Source: Acidobacteriota bacterium (GTDB lineage Bacteria; Acidobacteriota; Thermoanaerobaculia; Gp7-AA8). From it: DNA of 64,000 nt. Shown here in pieces: positions 7,961 to 16,945 of the stretch. Position 1 is the first letter of the stretch. Every line of letters begins with the position of its first letter. A program made the position numbers and the translations under genes. The DNA is taken from positions 62,001-126,000 of the forward strand of contig QHVT01000012.1 of the NCBI GenBank assembly GCA_003223645.1. The letters are read 5' to 3'. Below the pieces are notes generated by a model that was not told the origin of the DNA, did not search any database, and saw nothing but the letters and a program-made list of their open reading frames with translations.

Positions 7961-8485
7961 ATGACCGAGACCATCAACCCCACCGTTTCACCGAGCGCCG
8001 AACCGCCCAGGCTGACTCCCGAAGGGGTCATCGCCCAGCTGCGTACCGTGCGGTCGCAGATCGAAGACGTCGTGCCGTTGTCGCAGGACCAGCGCAAGCT
8101 CGTCCAACAGCGCCTGCGGAACCACGCGATGCCCGTCGTCGAGGCATCGATCAACGTCATCGGCGTGCTCGACAACGTATCGCAGGCGATCGGACAGCCG
8201 CTCGACGACGTCCGCCAGTTGCAGGACGACGTGCTCCGCTGGGAGGCCGCGGCCGAAGAGGCCCGCGCATTCCTCAAAGGCATCGAGGGAGCAAACCTCA
8301 TCCGCCGGGAGCGCCTCACGCTCCTCGCCATGCAGGCGTACGCGATCGGGACCCAGCTGGCAAAGGACCCGGCGAATGCGGTGCTCCTGCCGCACATCGA
8401 GGAAGTCAAACGGCTGAAAGGCGTCTCGCGCCGCAAAAAGGCGGCGCAGGCACCTCAACCGCCGGCCCCACCTGCGAAAACGTAG
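7961..8485 (+). CDS. Uncharacterised helical protein with basic C-terminal tail (paralogue 1)
   Basis: A 174-residue protein of unknown family. The start is set by AAGGAGAA about ten bases upstream. Residues 1-18 are Thr/Pro-rich and disordered-looking; about 20-140 are almost entirely helical and charged; then comes LLPHIEEVKR, a basic VSRRKKAAQA segment and a proline-rich end. A second copy of this plan is at 50178-50717, with matching RPHVADMKR and SRRKKATAT. Both genes have a 21-bp tandem array upstream. The basic tail suggests nucleic-acid contact, possibly with the array itself; this is inference only. No signal peptide or membrane segment is present. Confidence 0.8.
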   Translation: MTETINPTVSPSAEPPRLTPEGVIAQLRTVRSQIEDVVPLSQDQRKLVQQRLRNHAMPVVEASINVIGVLDNVSQAIGQPLDDVRQLQDDVLRWEAAAEEARAFLKGIEGANLIRRERLTLLAMQAYAIGTQLAKDPANAVLLPHIEEVKRLKGVSRRKKAAQAPQPPAPPAKT

Positions 8486-8491
8486 AGTCGG

Positions 8492-8521
8492 GGAGCGGCG
8501 CCCGCCCTCGGGCGCCGCTCC
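8492..8521 (+). terminator. Hairpin terminator
   Basis: A perfect 13-bp stem, GGAGCGGCGCCCG with its complement, and a 4-base loop seven bases after the stop at 8485. There is no strong T-run. Confidence 0.6.
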
Positions 8522-8555
8522 ACTCTCACAGCCACAACGGTAGAATCCCCGCATC

Positions 8556-9359
8556 GTGAGCCAATACGCATCCGAGCGCACCACCCGCATCGCGCGGCAG
8601 TACGACCTCTTTCAAGCCTCGCTCGAAACGACCGAGAAGCAGCGCAAGTATCTGAATTACGGATACACCATCACCGGCGACGAGTCCTACGAGCAGCGGC
8701 AGGAACAACTCTGCATGGAGGTGTTCCGCGCGGCGGAGCTGACGCGCGATCACGTGGTGGTCGACGTCGGGTTCGGCAGCGGCGAGCAGGATTTCCTGCT
8801 CGTGCGGACGTGCGAGTTCGCGCGGCTCATCGGATACAACATCGCGGAGACGCAGGTTCGCTACGCGAGTGCGCGTGCCGCGCACGAAGGGCTCGCCGGG
8901 AAACTCGAGTTCCGCGCCGGCGAAGCGGAGGCGCTGCCGGGTCTCGCGCCGGCCTCGGTCGATCGCGTGATGGCGATCGAGTGCGCGTTCTACTTCGACC
9001 GGCCGCGCTTCTACGAGCGCGCGGCGGAAGTGCTGAAGCCGGGCGGCCGGCTCGTGCTCGCGGACATCTGCTTCTCCGACGCGTGCACCTGGCTGGCGCG
9101 CCCGCGCGTCGGAACGGCGTCGGGAAATCGTCGCGAGTGGGAAAAGTTTTTCCACACGCGCAGCATTCGTCCCATTCATCAGCACACGCGTCCCGGCGCG
9201 CAGATGACGGTCACGCAGATCTTCAAGACGATGCCGCGCGCGACGCTGACGTTCGCGCAGCGCGTCGAGTGGCTGAAGATGGCGATCGCCTCGCAGATCG
9301 TCGCCCTCGGATTGCGCACGCGCCTGCTGCACTACGACCTGATCGTGCTGGAACGCTAG
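8556..9359 (+). CDS. SAM-dependent methyltransferase (class I)
   Basis: A 267-residue Rossmann-fold methyltransferase starting at GTG 8556. The SAM-binding motif VVDVGFGSGEQDF lies near residue 68; LKPGGRLVLADICFSD is the post-motif region of small-molecule methylases of the UbiE/Erg6 type. The N-terminal KYLNYGYTITGDESYEQ resembles the YYD-type start of sterol/tocopherol methyltransferases. The substrate cannot be told from the sequence. It is flanked by a terminator before and a palindromic element after, so it appears monocistronic. Confidence 0.8.
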   Translation: MSQYASERTTRIARQYDLFQASLETTEKQRKYLNYGYTITGDESYEQRQEQLCMEVFRAAELTRDHVVVDVGFGSGEQDFLLVRTCEFARLIGYNIAETQVRYASARAAHEGLAGKLEFRAGEAEALPGLAPASVDRVMAIECAFYFDRPRFYERAAEVLKPGGRLVLADICFSDACTWLARPRVGTASGNRREWEKFFHTRSIRPIHQHTRPGAQMTVTQIFKTMPRATLTFAQRVEWLKMAIASQIVALGLRTRLLHYDLIVLER

Positions 9360-9366
9360 TGAAAAA

Positions 9367-9512
9367 CATCGCAAGAGCAGTTAGCGATGAAGGATGAAGG
9401 ATGAAGGATGAAGGATGAAGGATGAAGGATGATCGATGAGTATTCCAATGATCGCTCATCTTCATCGATCATCCTTCATCGATCATCCTTCATCATTAGC
9501 GCTCTGGCGATG
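9367..9512. repeat. Tandem-word hairpin element, word GATGAAG
   Basis: The ends CATCGCAAGAGC and GCTCTGGCGATG are inverted. Inside, the 7-bp word GATGAAG is repeated about seven times on the left arm and its complement, CTTCATC, recurs on the right. The copy at 22129-22250 has a matching left end (CATCGCGAGAGC). It lies between the convergent methyltransferase and helicase genes. Confidence 0.8.
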
Positions 9513-9535
9513 ACTCTGATATCCGAGATCCTTCG

Positions 9536-11644
9536 CTATTCGCTTCCGATCACCCATTTCTCGTACGCGTCGCCCGGCAGCTCGCGGACGAAGCGCGACG
9601 GCTCCATGAGAATGTCCATGCCGCCGCGGTCGCGCGACATCACCGGGAAGACGAGATACAGCTCCTGCATCGCGCGCGTGACGGCGACGTAGAACAAGCG
9701 CCGTTCTTCTTCCTCGCCCGGAATCACGAGCTCGCGCGTGCCCGCTTCGTCGATCACCGGCGCGTCGTCGATCGCTCCTTCCAGTAGCGGCAGCGCTTCA
9801 TGCACGCGACTCGGCTCGACGCGGATGATGCCGCCCGGCACGCGCAGCGCGCGCTGCGACGGAAAGCGTCCGTCGGCGAGCCAGATCACGAACACGACGC
9901 GCCACTCCAGTCCCTTCGCCTGATGCACCGACGTCAGCACGATCTTCTCGTCCTCAGGGCCGACGGTGGCGACGTCCTCGCCGGCGATCGGATTCGCGAG
10001 CGCGACTTCGTCGAGAAACTGATTCACGTCTTCGTAGCGCAGCGCGTACTGCGAGAGCTGTTCGAGATCGTCGAGCCGCGCCTGCGCGTTCGCGAATTTC
10101 GAGCGCGCGTAGTCGCCGTAGCCGCGTTCGACGACGATGCGGATCGACTCCGACGGATTGTGCTTCATCCCTTCGCCGTCGAGGAGCCGCAGCACTTCTC
10201 CCAGACTCTTGAGACTCCCCGCCACGCCTCGTCCGCTCACGTCGAGTCCGCGCAAAAACTTTTCGAGCGGATTCACCGCTTCGCTGATCCGCCCCCAAAC
10301 CTCGGCCGCCGTTTTCTCGCCGATCTTCGGATACAGCTTCAGCGTCCGCTTCCACGACAGCTCGTCGCGCGCGTTCGTGACGATCTTCAAGTAGGCGAGA
10401 ACGTCTTTGATGTGCGCCTGCTCGAAGAAGCGGACGCCGGAGCGGATCTCGTACGGAATCAATCGCCGCGACAGCTCCATCTGCAATTCGAGCGACTGGT
10501 AATGCGAGCGATAGAGCACCGCGATGTCGCCGAGGTGCTCGCCTTCGTCGCGCAGCTCGAGGATGCGCTGCGCGATGAAGTTGGCCTGCTCGTACACGTC
10601 GTCGACGCCGACGACCGCGGGATCGGGGCCGTCGCCGCGCACGGCCTGCAGCTCTTTACGAAACTGAAAGCGGTTCTGCGCAATTGACGCGTTTGCGAGA
10701 TTCAGGATCTGCCGCGTCGAGCGGTAGTTCGTCTCCAGCTTGTAAATCGTCGCGTTGGGAAATCGCAGCGGAAAGGTGAGGATGTTCTCGAACGACGCGC
10801 CGCGGAACGAATAGATCGACTGCGCATCATCGCCGACGACCATCACGTTCTTCTTCTCCGACGCCATCGCGTCGATGATGCCGGCCTGCAGTTTGTTCGT
10901 GTCCTGATACTCGTCGACGAGGATCGCGCGGTAGCGGCGTTTGAGCGCCGCGGAGATGTCCTCGTGATCGTCGAGCAGCACTTTCCAGAAGACGAGCAGG
11001 TCGTCGAAGTCCATCGCGTTCGCGCCGCGCTTGCGTTCTTTGTAGGCGCGAAAGACCTTCACGATCTCATCCGTGTAGATCATGAAATGCGGGTAGTTCT
11101 GCTCGAGATGCAGCTCCAGCGGCGTGCGCGTGTTGATGAGAAACGAGTAGATGTCGAGCAGCACGTCGCCCTTCGGGAAGCGCTTCTCCAGCGTCTTGAT
11201 GCCGAGGGAAGAGATGGCGGACTCCATCATCTCCTTGGAGTCTTCGGCGTCGAGGATGGTGAAGCCGGAGCGATAGCCGAGCGGCTCGGCGTAGCGGCGC
11301 AGGAGGCGATTGCCGATCGAGTGAAACGTGCCGCCCCAGATGCGCCGCGTGTCGATCGTCACGAGCTGCTCGACGCGGCTCAGCATCTCGCGCGCGGCCT
11401 TGTTCGTGAACGTCACGAGCAGAATGTCCGACGGATCGACTCCGTCTTCGATGAGCCGCGACACGCGATACGTGAGCGTGCGCGTCTTCCCGCTCCCCGC
11501 GCCGGCGATGACGAGCATCGGCCCGTCGCCCGCCATCACGACTTCGAGCTGCTCGTGATTCAGCTCGTCTTCATAACGAACGCGATACTGCTTCTGCGGC
11601 CGCGGCGCGGGCTTGAGCGTGTATTTGCGGACCTTGGTCGACAT
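9536..11644 (-). CDS. UvrD/PcrA-family ATP-dependent DNA helicase
   Basis: Superfamily 1A 3'-5' helicase of about 702 residues. Motifs in order: the N-terminal Q-motif LNHEQLEVV, Walker A GAGSGKT, motif II VDEYQDTN, motif III VVGDDAQSIYSFRGA, motif IV YRSTRQIL, motif V LTSVHQAKGLEW and motif VI VAVTRAMQELYLVFP. It acts in repair and in clearing proteins from DNA. The ATG at 11644 is chosen because the longer frame runs into the palindromic repeat upstream. It is somewhat shorter than typical PcrA (about 720-750 residues) and has a short C-terminus after motif VI. Confidence 0.92.
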   Translation of the reverse strand: MSTKVRKYTLKPAPRPQKQYRVRYEDELNHEQLEVVMAGDGPMLVIAGAGSGKTRTLTYRVSRLIEDGVDPSDILLVTFTNKAAREMLSRVEQLVTIDTRRIWGGTFHSIGNRLLRRYAEPLGYRSGFTILDAEDSKEMMESAISSLGIKTLEKRFPKGDVLLDIYSFLINTRTPLELHLEQNYPHFMIYTDEIVKVFRAYKERKRGANAMDFDDLLVFWKVLLDDHEDISAALKRRYRAILVDEYQDTNKLQAGIIDAMASEKKNVMVVGDDAQSIYSFRGASFENILTFPLRFPNATIYKLETNYRSTRQILNLANASIAQNRFQFRKELQAVRGDGPDPAVVGVDDVYEQANFIAQRILELRDEGEHLGDIAVLYRSHYQSLELQMELSRRLIPYEIRSGVRFFEQAHIKDVLAYLKIVTNARDELSWKRTLKLYPKIGEKTAAEVWGRISEAVNPLEKFLRGLDVSGRGVAGSLKSLGEVLRLLDGEGMKHNPSESIRIVVERGYGDYARSKFANAQARLDDLEQLSQYALRYEDVNQFLDEVALANPIAGEDVATVGPEDEKIVLTSVHQAKGLEWRVVFVIWLADGRFPSQRALRVPGGIIRVEPSRVHEALPLLEGAIDDAPVIDEAGTRELVIPGEEEERRLFYVAVTRAMQELYLVFPVMSRDRGGMDILMEPSRFVRELPGDAYEKWVIGSE

Positions 11645-12316
11645 GCGCGGAGGGAAGCGTAGCCTCCGAGCCTCCTGGCCTCCAAGCGATCTGGTGGAGC
11701 GGCGGCCGCTTCGGCCGCCGACCTCTCGCGAGAATCCGGCGGCCGAGGGCGGCCGCCGCTCCACAGATTCGACGTTGAGCCCGGAGAGGTGTCACCGCAC
11801 GCGCTTCCGTCCGCGCCGCACCAGCCATCGCGCTCCGCGCGTGAGGGCAGGCCCGATGAGCGGATCTGGTGGAGCGGCGGCCGCTTCGGCCGCCGACCTC
11901 TCGCGAGAATCCGGCGGCCGAGGGCGGCCGCCGCTCCACAGATTCGTCGTTGAGCCCGGAGAGGTGTTAGCGCACCCGCTTTCTCTCGCGCCGCACGAGT
12001 CATCTTGCTCCGCGCGTGAGCGCGGGGCCGATGAGCGGATCTGGTGGAGCGGCGGCCGCTCTCGGCCGCCGACCTCTCGCGAGAATCCGGCGGCCGAGGG
12101 CGGCCGCCGCTCCACAGATTCGTCCTTGAGCCCGGGAGGTGTTAGCGCACCCGCTTCCGTCCGCGCCGCACGAGCCATCGCGCTCCGCGCGTGAGGGCGG
12201 GGCCGATGAGCGGATCTGGTGGAGCGGCGGCCGCTCTCGGCCGCCGACCTCTCGCGAGAATCCGGCGGCCGAGAGCGGCCGCCGCTCCACAGATCGTCGT
12301 TGAGGCCAGGAGGCTA
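11645..12316. repeat. Four ~175-bp tandem units, each holding a palindrome and a copy of a gene 3' end
   Basis: Units start near 11777, 11952, 12128 and 12302 (periods 175, 176, 174). Each contains the palindrome GGTGGAGCGGCGGCCGC...GCTCCAC (11693-11764, 11868-11939, 12043-12115, 12218-12290) plus about 80 bp equal to the last codons and stop of the neighbouring glycosyltransferase gene. No independent gene is seen in the 672 bp. Confidence 0.9.
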
Positions 12317-13432
12317 TCACCGCACGCGTTTCCGTCCGCGGCGCACGAGCCATCGTGCGCCGCGCGTCAGGGCGGGGCCGATGAGCGGCGCGTCGAGGAG
12401 GCGATGCGTTGCCTGCACGACGAGGTTCAGCTTCGCTTCGTCGCCGCCGCGCGGCATGCCGCGCAGGAATGCGGCGGCGGCGCGGCCTTCGGCTTCGAGG
12501 TCGCGCGTGAATCCTTGCGCGATGACGGTTTCGTAGAGCGCGACGAGTTGTGCGTGCAATGCATCCGCGGAGGCGGTGGCGCGGATCGTCGACGCGACGC
12601 GCGTCGCGTCATCCGGGTCGTACGCGCGGAGCTCGCGCTGCACGGACTCGACCGTCCACGGCTCGCTCAGCGAGCGCACGCCGAAGTTGATGCGGCGCAA
12701 TCTTGCGACGTCTTCGCTGCGGACCATTCCGCCGAGGCCGGCGACGTCGCAGAGAATGACAGCGGCGCCGCTGGCCATCGCTTCGAGCGCGCATTTCGCT
12801 TTCGCGAAGACGAGATCGTAGCCGCGCAGGATCGCCTCCGGCTCGTCGACCGCGGTTCCCGCCGACTCGCCGATGACGTCGAGCGCGATTCCGGCCTGTT
12901 GGCAGGCGTCGCGAATCACGCCGAGGTGCGTGGCGGCGTGGGCGGTGTTGCCGAAGACCAGCGCGCGGTGCGGCGTCGCCGGCAGCGGCGTCTCGCGCGC
13001 CGCGAAGCGCGTGAGATCGACCGCGTTGAGAAGCACGGTCGACGCGATTCCTTCTTCGTAGAGCAGGCGATCGGCGCAGGTGTCGTCGACGGCGACGTAG
13101 CGCAGGATGCGCGGAAATTTCGGCGGCTTCGCGAGCGCGCCGCGCCAGGCGTGGCAGACGAAGATCGCCGGCGCGTTTGGAAAATGCAGCAGCGCGGTCA
13201 TCGTCTCGACGGCGCTGTTGCCGTGAATGATGTCGGGCGGCGCGCCGATCGTGTCGAGATCGTCCGTCACGGGAACCGTTCGCTTGCGGAGTTGCATCGC
13301 CGTGTCGCCGAGGTTCGGGCCGTAGACGATGGGGGAGTGGCCGCGATCGAGGAGCCACGACGCGAGATCGCGGACGTAGGCCTGCGTGCCGGCGACGTGT
13401 CCGAGGGAACCGTTCGTGATCAGGACGCGCAT
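12317..13432 (-). CDS. Glycosyltransferase, GT4-like
   Basis: A 371-residue protein with the two-domain layout of GT-B enzymes. The N-terminal half starts MRVLITNGSLGHVAGTQ followed by YVRDLASWLLDRGH (nucleotide-sugar enzyme type). The C-terminal half has VFGNTAHAATH and a donor-site-like region around KCALEAMASGAAVILCD (the E of the usual EALA/EAMA signature). The sugar and acceptor are unknown. It overlaps the stop of the upstream PIG-L-like gene by 13 bases, so both are probably translated together. Its last about 20 codons were copied into the tandem array downstream. Confidence 0.75.
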   Translation of the reverse strand: MRVLITNGSLGHVAGTQAYVRDLASWLLDRGHSPIVYGPNLGDTAMQLRKRTVPVTDDLDTIGAPPDIIHGNSAVETMTALLHFPNAPAIFVCHAWRGALAKPPKFPRILRYVAVDDTCADRLLYEEGIASTVLLNAVDLTRFAARETPLPATPHRALVFGNTAHAATHLGVIRDACQQAGIALDVIGESAGTAVDEPEAILRGYDLVFAKAKCALEAMASGAAVILCDVAGLGGMVRSEDVARLRRINFGVRSLSEPWTVESVQRELRAYDPDDATRVASTIRATASADALHAQLVALYETVIAQGFTRDLEAEGRAAAAFLRGMPRGGDEAKLNLVVQATHRLLDAPLIGPALTRGARWLVRRGRKRVR

Positions 13433-14178
13433 GTGGTCTCGCGGACGTGCCCGCCTAAGTGACGGAGCAGCGGACGCACGTGCTCGTCGTAGCGAATCAC
13501 GCGATCGAAGCGGCCGCGCGCGACGCGCTCCTCGCCGATGCGCTCGTACATCGGCCGCTCGTGGGCGCCCCACGGCGTCGCGGTCCAATCGGTGACGCGG
13601 CGGAACGACTCGCGGCGGAACGCGTCCTCGCCGAAGCGCGAGAACATCTCGCGGACGTCCGCGAGCTTCGGTTCGAGCTTGCGCGCCCAGGCGATCTTCC
13701 GCGCGAATGCGGCGTCATCGAGGTCGGTGACGAATTCGTTGAAAGCGTGCGGTCCGTCATGCAGCGGAAACTCGTAATGCGGAATCGATCCGGCGCGCAC
13801 GCACGCGGCGCCGGCGATCATCCTGCTGAGATCGTGGACCGGATGCAGCCCTTCCATCGCATCGGCCACGACGAGCTCGATGCGCTGCGATGCGATTTCT
13901 TCCGCGACTTCGTTCACGAGCGCATCGATCACATCGGCTCGGCGATCGAACAGCCACGTGTACGACTCGAGGTCGGTGAAGCGTCCGAAGATGCGTCCCG
14001 GTGTCGCGCCGGCGTCGCGAAGCAACCTTTCGGTGAACTCGATGCGCGGCTGTCCATCAGCGCCCGCACCGTTGGTGAGCACGCAAACGCGCGGCTTTAC
14101 GCGACTGAGCCAGCCGTGGATCAGCAGCTCGTGACCGGGATGCGCTACGAAGAGGAGAGAATTTGACGAGTCGAACAT
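13420..14178 (-). CDS. PIG-L/LmbE-like protein with HPGHE motif
   Basis: A 252-residue protein resembling the N-acetylglucosaminyl deacetylase fold. In typical PIG-L enzymes the N-terminal motif is HPDDE; here it is AHPGHELLIHG, and the second metal-site region reads EGLHPVHDL. VLTNGAGADGQPRIEFT matches the family's TxGxxG ... R pattern. Variants with HPGHE occur beside glycosyltransferases. Loss of the second Asp makes ordinary zinc-dependent deacetylation uncertain. It starts at ATG 14178 and leads into the glycosyltransferase gene, suggesting a step in glycan or natural-product sugar metabolism. Confidence 0.7.
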   Translation of the reverse strand: MFDSSNSLLFVAHPGHELLIHGWLSRVKPRVCVLTNGAGADGQPRIEFTERLLRDAGATPGRIFGRFTDLESYTWLFDRRADVIDALVNEVAEEIASQRIELVVADAMEGLHPVHDLSRMIAGAACVRAGSIPHYEFPLHDGPHAFNEFVTDLDDAAFARKIAWARKLEPKLADVREMFSRFGEDAFRRESFRRVTDWTATPWGAHERPMYERIGEERVARGRFDRVIRYDEHVRPLLRHLGGHVRETTCAS

Positions 14179-14223
14179 CTTTGTGGAGCGGCGGGCTTCA
14201 GCCGCCGAGATTATAGTTTCCGC

Positions 14224-15123
14224 ATGCCGCCGCGCGTCGCCGCATCGATCGCCGTCATTTTCTGGGGCGTGTCGTTCGTCGCGACCAAAGCGGTGCTGCG
14301 CGACGTCGCGCCCGTCACGCTGATCTTCACGCGGTTTTTCATCGGCGCCATCGTTCTGCTCGCCATCGTGCGCGAGCTGCCGCCGCGGAGCGCGTGGCCG
14401 TCGCTCGCGCTGATGGGTTTCATCGGCGTGTTCGTGCATCAGATGCTGCAGTCGTTCGCGCTGACGATGACGACGGCGACGAACTGCGGCTGGCTGATCG
14501 GACTCACGCCGCTCTGGTCGGCCGTGCTCGCCGCGATCGTGCTGCGCGAGCGCTTCGGTTTCTGGAAGATCGCCGGACTCCTCGGCGGATTCGCGGGCGC
14601 GCTCCTCGTCGTCACGCGCGGCGACTTCAGCTCGCGCGTGTTCGCGCGTCCGTCGACGCTCGGCGACGCGCTGATCTTCATCAGCACGATCAACTGGGCG
14701 ATCTACACGGTGATCGGACACAAAACGATTCGCCGCATCGGTCCGCGCCGCGCGACGTCGGGCGCGATGCTGTTCGGCGTGGCGATGCTCGCCCCGTTCT
14801 TCGTCGCGCGTGCGGGATGGCGCGATCTGCCGCATCTCACGCCGGCGGGCTGGGGCGCGCTGCTGTTTCTCGCTGTCGGCTGTTCCGCACTCGGCTATTT
14901 GTTCTGGTACGGCGCGCTCAAGCACATCGAAGCGTCGCGCGTTGCCGCATTGCTCTACGCCGAGCCCCTCGTCACCTTCGCCGCCGCCGTGCTTCTCCTC
15001 GGCGAGCGCGTCAGTGCGATTACGATCGCCGGCGGCATTCTCGTTCTCATCAGTGTCGTGCTCACGCAATACGCGCCGGGCACAGCGTCTGCTGCACAGC
15101 AGAATCCGGAGGAAGTTGCATGA
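14224..15123 (+). CDS. EamA/DMT-superfamily membrane transporter
   Basis: A 299-residue integral membrane protein with ten predicted helices arranged as two EamA repeats. The first begins VIFWGVSFVATKAVLRDVAP; the second includes GDALIFISTINWAIYTVIG, and GALKHIEASRVAALLYAEPL is the typical last-helix region. Such proteins export metabolites or amino acids; the substrate is unknown. Its stop overlaps the next start (ATGA), and an AGGA-type site precedes that start, so it leads a three-gene operon. Confidence 0.87.
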   Translation: MPPRVAASIAVIFWGVSFVATKAVLRDVAPVTLIFTRFFIGAIVLLAIVRELPPRSAWPSLALMGFIGVFVHQMLQSFALTMTTATNCGWLIGLTPLWSAVLAAIVLRERFGFWKIAGLLGGFAGALLVVTRGDFSSRVFARPSTLGDALIFISTINWAIYTVIGHKTIRRIGPRRATSGAMLFGVAMLAPFFVARAGWRDLPHLTPAGWGALLFLAVGCSALGYLFWYGALKHIEASRVAALLYAEPLVTFAAAVLLLGERVSAITIAGGILVLISVVLTQYAPGTASAAQQNPEEVA

Positions 15124-16175
15124 CTCGCCGTCTCACGATTTTTCTTTCCCTCGCGCTTGCCGCCTGTGCGACCGCGCCTCGCAATCCCGATATGACGAGC
15201 GCCGCGCCCGCGCCCGTCGCGCGCTATTCCGCGGAAGCCGGCTCGGAGCCGGTCGGCGTGATTCCCGACGCGACGCTGCGCGACACGCAGCGCGGACGCG
15301 ACGTCACGATGACGATCGACTATCCGATCGGCAGCGGCTCGCATCCATTGATCCTCTTCTCGCACGGATACGGTGCGAACGGCCACGCGTACGTCGGTCT
15401 CTCCGCGCATTGGGCGAGTTACGGCTACGTCGTGATCAAGCCGACGCACGCGTCCGATCAGAACGTGAAGCTCGCCGACATCACGCCGGCGTCGTTCCGC
15501 GACCGCGTCGCCGACATCAAGTTCGTGCTCGACAATCTCGACGCGCTGCAGAAGCGCTATCCCGAGTTGCAGGGAAAAATCGACACCGCCAAGATCGGCG
15601 TCGCCGGCCACTCCCTCGGCGCATTGACGGCCATGCTCGTCGGCGGCGTGCGCACGTTCCCCGGTCCGGTGAGCTACGCCGATCCGCGCGTGAAGGCGGT
15701 GATCGCGATGTCGCCGCAGGGACCGCGCGAGAGTTGGGGACTCACGAAGGACTCGTGGAGCGAAGTGAAGTTGCCGATGATGTACATGACCGGCGATCGC
15801 GATGAGGGCATCGATAAGAGTGAAACGCCGGAGTGGCGCCGCCAGGCATTCGAGCTTTCAGCCGCGGGCGACAAGTGGCTGGTCTTCATCGCCGGCGCGG
15901 GACACCTCGCATTCACGGGCCGCCTCGGCGTGATGCCGGAACCGGCTCCGCGGCCAACGATGATCGATCCGAACGATCCGTTCGCCACACGGGATACATT
16001 GGACCAACAGCGCCGGCGCACACAAACGCTTGGCGATCCGATCCGCGTCGTTTCCGGCACGATCAAAGCGGTCTCGCTCGCGTTCTGGGACGCGTATCTG
16101 AACGCCGACACGAAGGGCCGCGAGTTTTTGGACAAGGCCGGGGAGCGCGGCGGAGTCGAGGTGAAGAAGAAATGA
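15120..16175 (+). CDS. Alpha/beta-hydrolase lipoprotein (PAF-acetylhydrolase/dienelactone-hydrolase type)
   Basis: The signal MTRRLTIFLSLALAAC has a lipobox cysteine at residue 16, so the enzyme is membrane-anchored outside the cytoplasm. About 350 residues. The hydrolase core has the oxyanion strand LILFSHGYGANG, nucleophile elbow GVAGHSLGAL (Ser), acid region YMTGDRDEGID and a late GAGHLAF with the catalytic His. The arrangement resembles chlorophyllase/platelet-activating-factor acetylhydrolase-like enzymes. The substrate is probably an ester or lipid. Both ends overlap their neighbours by ATGA. Confidence 0.83.
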   Translation: MTRRLTIFLSLALAACATAPRNPDMTSAAPAPVARYSAEAGSEPVGVIPDATLRDTQRGRDVTMTIDYPIGSGSHPLILFSHGYGANGHAYVGLSAHWASYGYVVIKPTHASDQNVKLADITPASFRDRVADIKFVLDNLDALQKRYPELQGKIDTAKIGVAGHSLGALTAMLVGGVRTFPGPVSYADPRVKAVIAMSPQGPRESWGLTKDSWSEVKLPMMYMTGDRDEGIDKSETPEWRRQAFELSAAGDKWLVFIAGAGHLAFTGRLGVMPEPAPRPTMIDPNDPFATRDTLDQQRRRTQTLGDPIRVVSGTIKAVSLAFWDAYLNADTKGREFLDKAGERGGVEVKKK

Positions 16176-16876
16176 ACGTCAGTACCGCGAAAGCGCTCGT
16201 CACCGGCGGCAGCTCCGGCATCGGATTGGAGACCGCGCGTCACCTGCGCGCGAAGGGCGCGCAGGTCGCGATCTGCGGACGCGATGAAGCGCGATTGCAA
16301 CGCGCGGCCGCGGACATCGACGCGCTTCCGATCACGGGCGACGTCAGCCTGGAAAACGATGTTGTTCGCATCGTGCGCACCGTCGTCGAGAAGTTCGGCG
16401 ACTACGACGTGTTGATCAACAACGCCGGCTTCGGCCTCTTCGCGCCGCTCGTCGAGACGTCGCTCGCGGACATGCAGCGCGTTTACGCGACGAACGTCTT
16501 CGGCGCGATGCTCGTGGCGCGCGAGTCGGCGAGGCATTTCGTCGAGAAGAACCGCGGCAACATCGTGAATGTCGCGTCGACGGCAGGACAGCGCGGCTAC
16601 GCCGGCGGAACGACCTACTCATCGAGCAAGTTCGCGCTCAGCGGCCTCACCGAATGCTGGCGCGCGGAGCTGCGCAAATTCAACATCCGTGTGATGCAGA
16701 TCAACCCGAGCGAAGTGCAAACCGACTTCGTCGCCGCCTCCGGCCGCCCGCTGCGCCCGTTCAGCGAGCGAAAACTGATCCCGGCCGACATCGCGCAGGC
16801 GATCGTCTCGATGCTGGAGATGGAGGATCGCGGCTTCGTGCCGGAGCTGTCGGTGTGGGCAACGAATCCGGATTGA
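16172..16876 (+). CDS. Short-chain dehydrogenase/reductase (SDR)
   Basis: A 234-residue classical SDR. The NAD(P) motif TGGSSGIG is near residue 11, NNAG at about 90, and the active site has NVASTAGQRG with Ser and YSSSK for Tyr/Lys. The closest known types are 3-oxoacyl reductases and sepiapterin-reductase-like SDRs. The gene begins in the stop codon of the lipoprotein hydrolase, as the third member of the operon. Cofactor and substrate cannot be assigned. Confidence 0.88.
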   Translation: MNVSTAKALVTGGSSGIGLETARHLRAKGAQVAICGRDEARLQRAAADIDALPITGDVSLENDVVRIVRTVVEKFGDYDVLINNAGFGLFAPLVETSLADMQRVYATNVFGAMLVARESARHFVEKNRGNIVNVASTAGQRGYAGGTTYSSSKFALSGLTECWRAELRKFNIRVMQINPSEVQTDFVAASGRPLRPFSERKLIPADIAQAIVSMLEMEDRGFVPELSVWATNPD

Positions 16877-16945
16877 GAGAGAACTCACCGACAACTTACC
16901 TTCCGCTCATGGAAAAACCGGCCTCGCGCGCCGCATCCTGCGCGT

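Noticed and set aside
13420-15069. 549-residue minus-strand frame spanning the DMT gene
   Set aside because: Only the last 252 residues (from ATG 14178) look like protein; the rest is the shadow of the EamA transporter.
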